Origin: Enterobacterales bacterium
GTDB taxonomy: Bacteria; Pseudomonadota; Gammaproteobacteria; Enterobacterales; Kangiellaceae
Direction: 5' to 3'
Assembly: GCA_030949565.1 (NCBI GenBank)
Contig: JAUZSK010000007.1
Coordinates: 1 to 64,000, forward strand
Length of the DNA stretch: 64,000 nt
A program made the position numbers and the translations under genes. The notes beneath the pieces are model-generated. The model made no database searches. It had not been told where the DNA came from and saw nothing but the letters and a program-made list of their open reading frames with translations. Below are positions 28,074 through 37,639 of the stretch, piece by piece. Position 1 is the first letter of the stretch; each line of letters starts with the position of its first letter.

Positions 28074-29117
28074 TTAAATTACTCCGCGTTTTTCTTGATC
28101 TCTTTCGATTGATTCAAATAACGCCTGAAAGTTGCCTTCACCAAAGCCGCGATCACCCTCTCGCTGTATCATCTCGATAAAGATAGGTCCAAATAGATTC
28201 TTAGTAAAAATCTGCAATAAATAGGTATTATCCGCCTGACTATCAACAAGGATTTGATGCTGTTTAATTTTCTCCTTGTCTTCTTTTACCCAAGGTACAC
28301 GCTGCCATATGGAATCATAATATTCAGGAATAATATCCAACGTTTCGATATAAGAATTTTTTAGAGCATCGCAAGAGGCAACCAAATCATTGGTTCTAAA
28401 AGCGAGATGTTGCACACCTGGCCCATCGTACAGTTCTAAATATTCATCAATTTGATTATTACTATTACCTTTGCCTTCATTAATGGGAATACAAAAGGTG
28501 CCACAAGGACTGGCTAATGCATAGGAAACCAAGGCTGTTTTTACGCCCTTAATATCAAAGTATCGAACTTCGGTAAAAGCAAAAACATTTTTATAAAAAT
28601 CGGCCCATTTCTGCATCGTGCCTTTATAAACATTATTGGTTAAATGATCGATTTCAATAAATCCTTTGTCCTTTTGAATAATAGGTTTTTCTAAGCCTTC
28701 AAAATCAGTTTCCCAAATGCTATTGAGACCTTCATAGCGATCAATAAAATAAATAAGGCTATCACCAATACCATAAATAGCAGGATAGGGCAGATCGGTA
28801 TGAGTCACCGCTTTGGCGCCGCGTTTAACTGCCTCGGCTTGTGCAAACTCGGCATCTCTAACTCGCCAGCCCATCGAGCAAATTGCAGGACCATGACTTT
28901 TAGCGAATTCGGCTGAAAAACCTTGCTTTTCACCATTGATCAAAAAATGGATTCGATTTTGTTGGTAATGATTAATATCTTTATCTCGCATTTTTTGTAT
29001 TTTGGAAAAACCGAAATCCATAAAGACATCATGCATAAAATTGATATCTGTACTGGCAAATTCGGTAAACTCTATACCGGTTAATCCAAGCGGATTAGGG
29101 TTATTTTGATCTATCAC
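28074..29117 (-). CDS. hpd: 4-hydroxyphenylpyruvate dioxygenase
   Basis: 347-residue non-haem Fe(II) enzyme converting 4-hydroxyphenylpyruvate to homogentisate. Iron ligands are visible as His in FIEIDHLTNNV, His in GVQHLAFRTND and Glu in PIFIEMIQREGDRGFGEGNF. The two vicinal-oxygen-chelate domains have normal length. It follows hmgA by 23 bp in the same direction, giving the tyrosine-to-maleylacetoacetate steps. No later-pathway genes are adjacent. Confidence 0.96.
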   Translation of the reverse strand: MIDQNNPNPLGLTGIEFTEFASTDINFMHDVFMDFGFSKIQKMRDKDINHYQQNRIHFLINGEKQGFSAEFAKSHGPAICSMGWRVRDAEFAQAEAVKRGAKAVTHTDLPYPAIYGIGDSLIYFIDRYEGLNSIWETDFEGLEKPIIQKDKGFIEIDHLTNNVYKGTMQKWADFYKNVFAFTEVRYFDIKGVKTALVSYALASPCGTFCIPINEGKGNSNNQIDEYLELYDGPGVQHLAFRTNDLVASCDALKNSYIETLDIIPEYYDSIWQRVPWVKEDKEKIKQHQILVDSQADNTYLLQIFTKNLFGPIFIEMIQREGDRGFGEGNFQALFESIERDQEKRGVI

Positions 29118-29140
29118 TGTTTATCTCCAAAAATAATATA

Positions 29141-30302
29141 TTAGGACTCAAGCCAACTTTGGTTATAGCCTTGTTCCATTGCTTGCTGAAAATGTTCGGT
29201 TGTTTTTAACGCTGCGAAGGTATCAATCATCAACGCGTATTCATTGGTTTCTTTTTTACCAATCGAGGCTTCTGTTTTACTCGGTTGTGGTCCGTGGGCC
29301 ACACCCTTTCGATGGAAAGTTAACGATCCCTCTTCAATGCCGAGTGCGACTCATAAAATCGCCATGCACATAATAGAGCACTTCATCACTATTAATATTA
29401 GTATGATAATAAGGTGCCGGAATGGACTGTGGATGAAAGTCATAAAGCCGAGGTACAAAATTACACATCACAAAATTGTTAGCACTAAACACTTGATGCG
29501 CTGAGGGTGGCAAATGGATTTTTCCAACCACGGGGGCATAGTCGTCAATATTAAAAGCCCAAGGATAAACCGCACCATCCCAGCCAACGAGATCAAAAGG
29601 ATGCCACTCTAATATTGTTTTTTGGAAAGTGTCAGCATACTTTATGATCAACTCAAATTCACCTTTTTCAACTCTTGCCTGAGCTAATTGAGGCTGCCGA
29701 ATATCCCTTTCACAGTAGGGTGCGGTTTCAAGCATTTGCCCAGCTTCATTTCTAAAATGTTTGGGGATACTCACCATCGAATAGGCTTCGGTGATCATCA
29801 GTCGAACTTGGCTGTAGTCATCAAATTTAAGCTGGTAAGTGGTACCGCGGGGGATCACCAAGTAATCCCATTTTTTAACCGCTAACACGCCGTATTCAGA
29901 ATAGAGTTTGCCGCTACCCTCATGCACAAAAACCACTTCATCGGCATAGGCATTGCGATAAAACTGCTCCGTATCCTCGGTGACCTTAGCGGTATAAATA
30001 GCGCAATCAGCGTTGAACAAAAGCTTTTTGCGAGCGGTAAAAAAGTTGCCCTTGCCATCCACTTTTTTACTGTGGATCTTATAGTTTTGTAATAAACTAT
30101 CCTGCCATTCTGCGCCATGATCGAGCGAGTAAGGCTCTACTCTAACAACTTTACTCGGCATATTGTGGTGATATTTATTGGAATAGATATTAGAAAAACC
30201 ATGAGTAGAGAAAAGCTCCTCACGGTAGAGTTCACCATTATCTTTGGCAAAAGTGATATGTCTTTTATAGGGAATGTCTCCCTGTTTGAAATAAAAAGGC
30301 AT
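29141..30302 (-). CDS. hmgA: Homogentisate 1,2-dioxygenase, frameshifted near the C-terminus
   Basis: Opens the homogentisate ring to maleylacetoacetate. Cupin-type iron site regions are seen (EVVFVHEGSGKLYSEYG, IPRGTTYQLKFDD, YYHTNINSDEVLYYVHGDFM). After DFMSR one extra base (near 29352) breaks the frame. The next frame continues LGIEEGSLTFHRKGVAHGPQ and PSKTEASIGKKETNEYALMID through to SWLES and TAA, the family's normal C-terminus of about 387 residues. In the given sequence the protein would lose its last 70 residues, including conserved active-site His in HRKGVAHGPQP. Confidence 0.9.
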
Positions 30303-30490
30303 TAAATATCCCTAACTTTACTGGGTTTATTGAGTATTCTAATGATATAAACAATCTCCCACTAAAAAAAGGATAATTTTTTCATTGATTCAATCTAAAA
30401 ATTAGATGGTGGTTTTAGGGCTGTGTTACTAATTGGAACCAATTAAATGCGGTTGTCCTGTATAACAATGAGCCCTCAAAAGTAAAAGTA

Positions 30491-30517
30491 TTGACTTGGA
30501 CCGATAGCAATATGCTA
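30491..30517 (+). promoter_or_regulatory. Promoter with an overlapping palindrome, metal-uptake operon
   Basis: A TTGACT -35-like box is followed by TAGCA-ATA-TGCTA, a 13-base inverted repeat covering the expected -10 region, 13 bp before the first start codon. An operator placed like this would block transcription, as Zur does on zinc-uptake genes. The sequence is not a textbook Zur box, so the regulator is inferred only from the genes downstream. Confidence 0.4.
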
Positions 30518-30529
30518 AACTCTTAGGTT

Positions 30530-30844
30530 ATGAATCAATGTAACAGTAAAAAAATCTCCTATAAACAATCTGACAAGGCGAATGTTTTTGCTTTAATGCT
30601 TGTTTTTATTTGGTTTTTTATGTCGCAAGCGGCAGTTATTCATGCTTCCAAACACCGTTTAGACTTTGATAACAATTGTATTACTTGTATTGCACAGAAT
30701 AATTTATCAAGTGCTACTTTAAATTCGAATATCTCAGTTTCTTTAGTTCAATCTAGCCAATGGTTTGATGTCCCTTTTCGATTTAGCCTCGTATCGATAG
30801 AGCATGACTTTTTTGCTGCCCGTGACCCACCTTTATTCTCCTAG
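30530..30844 (+). CDS. Small membrane-anchored protein of the metal-uptake operon
   Basis: 104 residues: basic N-terminus, one hydrophobic helix (about 19-38, FALMLVFIWFFMSQAAVIHA), then a short exported tail with HASKHRLDFDNNCITC, a possible metal-binding His/Asp/Cys cluster. Short proteins of this shape in front of zinc-uptake genes are often annotated as zinc chaperones or DUF2946-like, without biochemical proof. First gene of the operon, 13 bp behind the promoter palindrome. No strong ribosome binding site. Confidence 0.6.
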   Translation: MNQCNSKKISYKQSDKANVFALMLVFIWFFMSQAAVIHASKHRLDFDNNCITCIAQNNLSSATLNSNISVSLVQSSQWFDVPFRFSLVSIEHDFFAARDPPLFS

Positions 30845-30946
30845 TCATTAAAAACTTATAGATCACCAACCAAAGCCTCTTTCAAGTCATGACTTGAAGT
30901 ATCTGTCGGTTGGTTATATTTAACTAATTATTTCTGGAGAAACATT

Positions 30947-32302
30947 ATGCGTCACCCACAAGGTGGTAAACACTTATGGCTTTGGCTTATTATTTCAAGC
31001 GGCCTCTGTCTAAATCCGATCCTTAGCCAAGCGGCAACTCAGGCAAAAGGTCACTCAATCGCTCAACTGAAACAAGAGTTAAACCAACTCAAACAAGCTT
31101 ATCAAGATAAAATTTCGGCACTCGAAGAAAGGCTAGAACAACTCGAAGAGTCTGCCGATGAAGCCGAAGAAAGAACCGATAATTTAGCGGTTGAAGTGAG
31201 CCAGCAAAGCAATCAACAAGCGGCCAACACCTTTAATCCTGGCATTGGCGTAATTTTAAACGGTCGCTTTCAGGCCATCAGCCCCAATAATTTTGATTTT
31301 AATGTCCCTGGATTCTTCCCCGCGGATGAAATAGGACCTGGTAGCAGTGGTTTATCGCTGGGTGAAAGTGAGCTTAATTTATCCGCTAATGTAGATGATA
31401 AATTCTACGCCAGTACCACCCTTTCTTTTGGTGATGGTGCCGCTAATGTGGAAGAAGCCTATCTTCAAACAATCGCCTTACCCAAAGGCTTGCAGGTTAA
31501 GTTTGGACGATTTTTTTCGAGTATTGGTTATTTAGCCAGTCGCCATACGCATACCGATGATTTTGCCGAAAGACCCTTAGCCTATGAGGCTTTTCTTGGT
31601 GGTCAATATGGTGATGCCGGGGTTCAAGTGAGCTGGCTTGCGCCTACCGATATCTATTGGGAATCAGGCACCGAATTTTATCAAGGTGATAGTTTTCCAG
31701 CGGCGGGTTCAGGGCACAATGGTTCCGGTGTGTATACGCTCTATAGTCATATAGGCGATGATATCAATGCCAATCAAAGTTGGCGCTTTGGGCTGTCTCA
31801 TTTAAATGCTCGCGTGGTTGACCGCACGGCGATTGATGGCTCTTTATTTAGCGGTGACAGTGACTTAACCATTGCTGATTTTATTTGGAAATGGGCGCCA
31901 GATGGTAATCCCTTTATTCACAATGCCAAAATTCAAGCCGAATACTTATCACGCAAAGAAAAAGGCCTGTTTACCGATCCAACCGGCTTGGCCAGCCCAT
32001 TAAATAGTCAGCAATCTGGCTACTATGTGCAAGGTATCTACCAATTTATGCCTCAATGGCGTGTTGGTTTACGCTATTCAAGACTTAAAGCGGATGATTT
32101 GCTCGCTGTATTTGATAATAGTCTGCTGGACAATCAAGGGCTTACACCAAAACGCACCAGCTTCATGCTGGATTGGTCAAATAGTGAGTTTAGTCGACTG
32201 CGTTTGCAATATAGCCGTGATCAAGCCGGTTTAACCGATGCCGATATTTGGACACTACAATACATTGCCGCTTTTGGCGCCCACGGCGCTCACAGTTTTT
32301 AA
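30947..32302 (+). CDS. Outer-membrane porin-like protein of the metal-uptake operon
   Basis: 451 residues: signal peptide, a predicted coiled coil (about 38-90, IAQLKQELNQLKQAYQDKIS ALEERLEQLEE) and a barrel (GIGVILNGRFQAISPNNFDF, KVKFGRFFSSIGYLASRHTH, then paired aromatic strands) ending ...YIAAFGAHGAHSF. The coiled-coil-plus-barrel design resembles trimeric porins. His clusters occur at SRHTHTDDF and in the last loop (GAHGAH). It lies between the small anchor gene and the binding-protein gene, so a role in passing metal across the outer membrane is likely. GGAGA precedes the ATG. Confidence 0.72.
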   Translation: MRHPQGGKHLWLWLIISSGLCLNPILSQAATQAKGHSIAQLKQELNQLKQAYQDKISALEERLEQLEESADEAEERTDNLAVEVSQQSNQQAANTFNPGIGVILNGRFQAISPNNFDFNVPGFFPADEIGPGSSGLSLGESELNLSANVDDKFYASTTLSFGDGAANVEEAYLQTIALPKGLQVKFGRFFSSIGYLASRHTHTDDFAERPLAYEAFLGGQYGDAGVQVSWLAPTDIYWESGTEFYQGDSFPAAGSGHNGSGVYTLYSHIGDDINANQSWRFGLSHLNARVVDRTAIDGSLFSGDSDLTIADFIWKWAPDGNPFIHNAKIQAEYLSRKEKGLFTDPTGLASPLNSQQSGYYVQGIYQFMPQWRVGLRYSRLKADDLLAVFDNSLLDNQGLTPKRTSFMLDWSNSEFSRLRLQYSRDQAGLTDADIWTLQYIAAFGAHGAHSF

Positions 32303-32312
32303 GGAGAAGAGC

Positions 32313-33218
32313 ATGAACTCTATTATTAAATCGATATTATTCGTCTTGGCGTTAATTGCATTCCCCGCCATTGCAAGCATTAATCTGTTCACCTGTGAGC
32401 CTGAGTGGAAGTCCCTTGCCGATGAAATCGGTGGTGATCAAATACATAGTTTTTCAGCCACCAGTGGGTTACAAGACCCGCATCATATTCAGGCCAGACC
32501 AAGCCTGATAGCTCAGGTACGCAAAGCCGATATGTTTATTTGCACCGGAGCCGATTTAGAGATCGGTTGGCTACCATTGTTATTGCGTCGTGCCGGTAAT
32601 TCACAACTTCAAAAGGGGCAAAAGGGTTATTTTATGGCCACTCGCTATGTGCGAATACTGGGCAAACCCAAAATGATTGATCGCTCTCAAGGTGATGTCC
32701 ATGCGGCTGGAAATCCGCATATTCAAACCAACCCAAAAAATATTTTACCGGTTGCTAAAGCCTTGGCAAAACGCTTTATAGAAATCGATCCGCAAAATGC
32801 CAGCCTCTACCAATCAAGGCTAGATGATTTCGCCATACGTTGGAAAGCGGCCCTTAAACGTTGGAAGAAAATGACCCGTCCGCTTAAACATTTACCCATC
32901 GTGGTTCACCATGCAAGCTGGATTTACTTGGAAGACTATTTGAAAATGCAGCAGCTAGCAACTCTTGAAGATAAACCCGGCATTCCACCGACCAGCGGTC
33001 ATTTGGTGTCTATCCTTAAACATATGAAAGTGAGACCCGCCAAGGTCATTATTCATGCGGCCTATCAAAGTGGAAAACCGGCGCAATGGTTGGCTGATAA
33101 AACCCAAATCCCGGCGGTAAAACTACCCTTTACAGTGGGAGGTACTGAAGCCGCTAAGGATCTTTTTGGTCTTTATGACGATACCTTTAAGCGCTTACTG
33201 GAGACGGTAAAACCATGA
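32313..33218 (+). CDS. Metal ABC transporter substrate-binding protein (ZnuA-like)
   Basis: 301-residue cluster A-I binding protein with signal peptide. The ligand histidines sit in LQDPHHIQARPSLI (first His site), NPHIQTNPKNILPVA and VVHHASWIYLEDY; the closing GIPPTSGHLVSILKHM and long backbone helix also match. It lacks the His-rich loop of ZnuA, as in AztC-type or similar proteins. The ATG is preceded by AAGGAGAAG; the frame is open further upstream but overlaps the porin gene. Overlaps the permease by 4 bases. Zinc is the most probable metal; manganese cannot be excluded. Confidence 0.88.
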   Translation: MNSIIKSILFVLALIAFPAIASINLFTCEPEWKSLADEIGGDQIHSFSATSGLQDPHHIQARPSLIAQVRKADMFICTGADLEIGWLPLLLRRAGNSQLQKGQKGYFMATRYVRILGKPKMIDRSQGDVHAAGNPHIQTNPKNILPVAKALAKRFIEIDPQNASLYQSRLDDFAIRWKAALKRWKKMTRPLKHLPIVVHHASWIYLEDYLKMQQLATLEDKPGIPPTSGHLVSILKHMKVRPAKVIIHAAYQSGKPAQWLADKTQIPAVKLPFTVGGTEAAKDLFGLYDDTFKRLLETVKP

Positions 33219-33991
33219 ATTTTGAAGCCGTCGATATCACCATTTTAGGTCCCGCCATGATGGCTGGATTACTGGTGATTGCCACCCATGTACCTCTCGG
33301 TCGAAGAGTATTGCAACGCGGAATTATTTTTATCGATCTGGCAATTGCACAAATTGCCGGTCTAGGAGTGATTGCCGCTGATGCCTTTGGCTGGGAAGCT
33401 GAAGGAGCCAATTGGAAAATTCAGATTGCTGCGGTGAGTGCGGCACTTTTAGGCGCCCTGCTCCTCAATTGGACCGAAAAACGCTTTGCATCCATACAAG
33501 AAGCTTTAATCGGCATCCTATTTGTTCTGGGAGCAACGCTTGGATTACTGCTGCTAGCCAACAATCCTCACGGTGGTGAACATATTAAAGAACTTCTGGT
33601 CGGACAGATCCTTTGGGTTTCCTACAGTCAATTATGGCCAGTGTTGATCTTGTATATTGGCGTTCTATTGATATGGTTTTTCAAAAATATGGAATCCATG
33701 GGAAGGATCGGCTTTTATCTTTTGTTCGCTATCACCATTACCGCATCGGTACAGTTGGTCGGAGTCTATTTGGTCTTTGCAAGCCTGATTATTCCTGCAT
33801 TGGCCACCCGTAATCAATCCTCCAATAAGCAACTCTACTATGCTTATGCCGTCGGCATTTTAGGCTATTTGAGTGGTCTCATCGCCTCTGCTTTATTTGA
33901 CCTACCCTCGGGCGCGATTATTGTTTGGTGTCTCGCATTATTTGGCATTATCGCCTCATTGCTAATCAAAGATCAAAGGCAACCACATTAA
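33215..33991 (+). CDS. Metal ABC transporter permease (ZnuB-like)
   Basis: 258 residues with about eight hydrophobic helices of the ABC-3 permease family: HVPLGRRVLQRGIIFIDLAI AQIAGLG, QEALIGILFVLGATLGLLLL, QLVGVYLVFASLIIPALATR. The N-terminal GPAMMAGLLVIATHVPLG is typical. It ends the operon: no ATPase gene follows, because a MITE begins 18 bp after the stop and then comes the fic region. The partner ATPase must be elsewhere. Confidence 0.9.
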   Translation: MNFEAVDITILGPAMMAGLLVIATHVPLGRRVLQRGIIFIDLAIAQIAGLGVIAADAFGWEAEGANWKIQIAAVSAALLGALLLNWTEKRFASIQEALIGILFVLGATLGLLLLANNPHGGEHIKELLVGQILWVSYSQLWPVLILYIGVLLIWFFKNMESMGRIGFYLLFAITITASVQLVGVYLVFASLIIPALATRNQSSNKQLYYAYAVGILGYLSGLIASALFDLPSGAIIVWCLALFGIIASLLIKDQRQPH

Positions 33992-34009
33992 CAATATTGG
34001 GATATCCAA

Positions 34010-34165
34010 TATAACAGACAGTCAAACTATGGCTGGCACTCTATAGTCAATTTCCTACAAAGACACGGGTCAATGTCTTACAAAACCGAATAAATCAAAG
34101 ATTTTTTGTAAGAGATCAACCCGACTTGGTGTGCGAGATATCTCAAATCTGGCTGTCTATTATTT
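34010..34165. repeat. Hairpin MITE, copy C
   Basis: Same inner sequence and inverted arms as copies A and B. The left terminus is altered (ATAACAGACAG followed by a 10-base insertion before GGCACTCTATAG); the right end CTGTCTATTATTTTT is as in copy B. It sits immediately behind the metal permease gene, where its hairpin could also act as a transcription stop. The 34166-34351 interval beyond it has only a doubtful 72-codon frame starting inside the MITE. Confidence 0.78.
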
Positions 34166-34351
34166 TTACTTTATTTTTAACTATTGCCCTATACGGCAAT
34201 ATGGAGAAGGATGGTATAAAAAGAAAGGTATGCAACAAAAGACATTTGATAGGCTCTATTCTAAATACCAAAGGTTAGATTTCCGAATTGTGAAGGTATT
34301 TTTTGTAGATTTCGTTTGCGTTAGGTTTTACATATGTAAGAAACGGTAAAC

Positions 34352-34441
34352 GCGCCATAATTGAGCCAAAATTTCAAATAAAGTGGCGCAATTCTAAAAA
34401 ATGCGCCATAATTGCGCCAAATCTAAGTTTTAATTGCGCCA
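34352..34441 (+). promoter_or_regulatory. Operator-like repeats upstream of fic
   Basis: Two near-identical 19-mers (GCGCCATAATTGAGCCAAA at 34352 and GCGCCATAATTGCGCCAAA at 34403) alternate with TGGCGCAATT (34384) and its exact inverse AATTGCGCCA (34432). The last ends 7 bases before the start codon. The encoded protein begins with a winged-helix-like segment, so autoregulation is plausible. Confidence 0.6.
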
Positions 34442-34448
34442 GAAAGCT

Positions 34449-35257
34449 ATGTCATCAACCACTAAATTATTGAACAGCATTAATGCAGCCGCTAATGGGC
34501 TATCGATAGCAGAGCTTATGACAATGCATCCTGATATCGCCAGACGTTCAGCGCAGAGACAAATTGCCACGTTGGTCGATGATGGAAAAATAGTCGCACG
34601 AGGAGGTGGCAGAGGTAGGCGTTATTTTGCGGTGGATGCTCCGCAAAAAGTAACTACTCAAAAAAATAGCAGAGATGTGTTTCCTGCTTTCATTCCGGTA
34701 TCTGCGGATAGCCAGGATATTCTTAGTTACATCAACCTAGCACTTGAAGCTCGAAAACCTGTGGGTTATCAAGCTGATTTCTTAGATAGGTATCAGCCAA
34801 ATAAGACGTGGTATTTATCAGAATCTTTACGTCGCCAGTTACATAAAATGGGAAAAACTGTGAAAAGCCAGGAACCAGCCGGTTCATATTCCCGAGTTAT
34901 CTTGAATCGATTACTGATAGATTTATCTTGGGCATCTAGCCACTTGGAAGGTAACACCTATTCTCGACTTGATACGCTTGAGCTTATCGAGTATGGAAGG
35001 TCGGCAAAGGGCAAAGCAGCGATAGAAACGCAAATGATTTTAAATCATAAGTCGGCTATTGAGTTATTGGTTGAGAATATTGATTCGGTAGAATTTAATC
35101 GTTATACCTTGATGAATATACACAGTGCATTGTCAGAAAACTTACTGCCCAACCCTGCGGATGAAGGGAGAATTCGTCGGCACGCCGTTGACATTGGCAA
35201 GAGCGTGTACCGCCCCTTGTCAGTACAAGTACAAATAGAAAACGCATTGGATGTTTT
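34449..35257 (+). pseudogene. Fic-domain protein with N-terminal winged helix, 5' part
   Basis: Begins with a winged-helix-like segment (SIAELMTMHPDIARRSAQRQ, then IATLVDDGKIVARGGG). The Fic_N region follows, with the inhibitory-helix motif SSHLEGNTYS, matching the (S/T)xxxE(G/N) rule for Fic proteins carrying their own antitoxin helix. Cut at residue about 270 by an IS66 element. Joining across one copy of the 8-bp duplication GATGTTTT gives ALDVLLKKANLIND in frame. Fic enzymes transfer AMP to target proteins. The ATG was chosen over an upstream TTG at 34434. Confidence 0.8.
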
Positions 35258-35338
35258 GTAAGCGTCTGCCCAAAGGCACCTATCAATCATCGGTAAGCGG
35301 GTTACAATCAATCTCTGATATTTAAATTGGAGACTGAT

Positions 35339-35635
35339 ATGAAGTACCGAACGAAAACCGATTGGCTGGCTCTCATTGAAAAACAATTACAAAGTGGGCT
35401 ATCTGTTTCTGAATTTTGTCGTCAAGAAGGCTTAGGGCGTACCTATTTTCAAAAGAAGTTAAATGACTTTAGAGCGGGTAAGGAAACCTCGTCCCCTGTT
35501 TTTATTAAGGCTCAACCCATCAAGCCGCGCAATAGTGATCGGATGATCCAGATCCAATACCACCATTCTCAGATAGCCTTACCCACCTCGTTACCTCCCA
35601 GCTGGCTAGCGGATTTCGTCAGGGCACTGGCATGA
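35339..35635 (+). CDS. tnpA: IS66 accessory protein TnpA
   Basis: 98 residues, helix-turn-helix-like: KTDWLALIEKQLQSGLSVSE followed by FCRQEGLGRTYFQKKLNDFR is the usual IS66 OrfA start. The ATG follows GGAGA. Its stop overlaps the tnpB start by 4 bases, as is normal in these elements. The role in transposition is accessory and poorly understood. Confidence 0.88.
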   Translation: MKYRTKTDWLALIEKQLQSGLSVSEFCRQEGLGRTYFQKKLNDFRAGKETSSPVFIKAQPIKPRNSDRMIQIQYHHSQIALPTSLPPSWLADFVRALA

Positions 35636-35988
35636 CTCAGTTAGCGGGTATGACGGAAATCTATCTGCACCGGGATGTGGTTGATTTTAGAAAGTCGATC
35701 AACGGTTTAATGATAATTGTTGAATCGGAAATGAAGCTGTCACCTTTTAGTGGCGGTCTGTTTATCTTCTGCAATCGCTCGCGGGACAAAATCAAAGCCT
35801 TGTACTGGGATGAGACCGGTTTTTGCCTGTGGTACAAGCGCCTTGAAAAAGATAAATTCAAGTGGCCTCGAAAGTTTAATCAATCGCTGATCCACTTATC
35901 TGAGCAGCAATGGCAGTGGCTATTATCGGGGCTCGATGTGATGAAAATGCAAACCCACCAGCCGTTATTGTATGAAGCGATCCGTTGA
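35632..35988 (+). CDS. tnpB: IS66 accessory protein TnpB (Orf2)
   Basis: 118 residues with the Orf2 signature: EIYLHRDVVDFRKSINGLMI, GGLFIFCNRSRDKIKALYWD and GFCLWYKRLEKDKFKWPR. Full length and apparently intact. Required together with TnpA and TnpC for IS66 transposition in studied members. Confidence 0.93.
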   Translation: MTQLAGMTEIYLHRDVVDFRKSINGLMIIVESEMKLSPFSGGLFIFCNRSRDKIKALYWDETGFCLWYKRLEKDKFKWPRKFNQSLIHLSEQQWQWLLSGLDVMKMQTHQPLLYEAIR

Positions 35989-36065
35989 TCGCTTTGATTC
36001 GACCGTTGATCGCAAAGTGATGTTTTAGACGCCTTTACTGGCTGAATTTTGATATAATCTTGGCC

Positions 36066-37609
36066 ATGGAAACGAAGATAAAACACTTGCCTAATGATAC
36101 AGAAAAGCTGAAAACGCTGCTGTTGTCCGAGCGCCTGTCTTCCGCTCAGAAAGATTCGGAAATCAAAAAACTTCAAGAAAAATATCAATTCCTTCTAGAG
36201 CAATTCAGACTTGCTCAACAGAAACAATTTGGCAAAAGCTCAGAAGCTCATCCTGGTCAAGGGGAGTTGTTCAATGAAGCCGAAGCCATTCAGGAAGCGA
36301 TTAAAGCGCCTGAAAAGAAACGATTGCTTACACCCGCAATAAACCCAAACGAAAGCCTCTTCCAAAAGATTTACCCCGAGAAGTTCGGGTGATTGATATT
36401 CCGGATGAAGACAAAGTCTGTGATTGCTGTGGCCATGATTTACATCCCATGGGTGAAAAGAAAAGTGAGCAGCTCGAGTTCATCCCTGCACAAGTGAAAG
36501 TCATTGAAACGGTCAGACCGCAGTACAGTTGTCGTCATTGCGAAAAGACAACAACAAAGGTTCAAATCAAGATTGCACCGGTGCCATTAAGTCCTATCCC
36601 CAAGAGTATTGCCACTCCCTCATTACTGGCTCAAATCATTACCAGCAAATACCAATACAGCTTGCCGCTGTATCGGCAAGAGTCAATGTTTAAACAGCAT
36701 GGCATTAGCATTAATCGCAAAACGTCCAGCGAATGGGTGATTAAATGCAGCACCTTATTTAAACCGATTGTTGATTATCTACAGCAGGAACTACGCAAGC
36801 AACCCGCCATTCAAGCGGATGAGACGCCTGTGAAGGTCATTCATGAGGATAAAGCCAAATGCCATATGTGGGTTTATTGCTCAGGCACTGATTCGCCCGT
36901 TGATAATGGCAGCAAAAATATCGTCCTCTATGACTACCAACCCAGCCGGGCGGGACAATGTGCGGTGGATTATCTTCAGGGATTTAATGGCATTGTACAA
37001 GCCGATGGTCATAAAGGTTACGATAAATTGAAGACTCCGTTGATTGGTTGTATGGCACATGCCAGACGAAAATTCACCGATGCCAAAAAGCGCAACCGAA
37101 AAACAAAAGCGGCCGTGCGGACATGGCGATTAAAAAAATCGCTCAACTTTACCGCATTGAAAAAGCAATCAAGGACTTATCCAGCGCTGAAAAACACCGC
37201 GCCAGACAAGAAAAAGCCGTGCCCTTATTAAAGGACTTTAAAAAATGGCTCGATAAATCAGCGATGCAAGTGCTACCAAAATCGGCCATCGGTGTCGCCA
37301 TTCGTTACAGCCTTAATCAATGGCATAAACTCATCGGTTATGTCGACAGTGGCGATACGAATATCGATAATAACCGAGCTGAACGCGCCGTAAAACCTTT
37401 CGTGATTGGCAGAAAAAACTGGCTCTTTAGTAACACCGCTAACGGCGCGAATGCGAGTGCTGTACTTCTACAGCATTATCGAAACAGCGAAAGCCAATGG
37501 CCTCACACCTTTCAATTACCTGATGTTCTTACTGGAAGAGTTACCGAAGAAGCCTGACAATCTTGAGTACTTGATGCCTTGGAATGTTAAACTAGAAGCC
37601 ATCATTTAA
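36066..37609 (+). pseudogene. tnpC: IS66 transposase TnpC, frameshifted
   Basis: Complete when read across breaks: leucine-zipper-like N-terminus with RLAQQKQFGKSSE, zinc-finger-like VCDCCGHDLHPMGE ... YSCRHCEKT, DDE core (IQADETPVKVI, GIVQADGHKGYDKL, ARRKFTDA), then NNRAERAVKPFVIGRKNWLF and the closing ANGLTPFNYLMFLLEELPK. Breaks: one C short in a C-run near 36335, one A short in an A-run near 37090, and one extra base near 37465. Two of the three are homopolymer changes. Confidence 0.88.
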
Positions 37610-37639
37610 AAGACAAGGTGTCTTTCTCCGGACGCTTAC

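Larger units (their letters stand above)
35258..37639 (+). mobile_element. IS66-family element with tnpA, tnpB, tnpC, inserted in fic
   Basis: 2382 bp. The ends are GTAAGCGTCTG at the left and GTAAGCGTCCGG on the opposite strand at the right, the canonical IS66 terminus. The 8-bp duplication GATGTTTT lies at 35250-35257 and 37640-37647. It carries the full three-gene IS66 set, unlike the two transposase-only IS66 copies elsewhere in the window, and is unrelated to them at the ends. Confidence 0.95.

Noticed and set aside
10390-30302. Phase variation as the reason for the many frameshifts
   Set aside because: The runs are short (3 to 6 bases), lie inside housekeeping enzymes, and the same kind of differences separates two copies of one IS. 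Sequence error explains all of them better.
34131-34349. 72-codon frame beginning inside MITE copy C
   Set aside because: Starts in repeat DNA, has odd composition and no ribosome binding site. The middle (GWYKKKGMQQKTFDRLYSKY) might be a gene fragment but is too short to claim.
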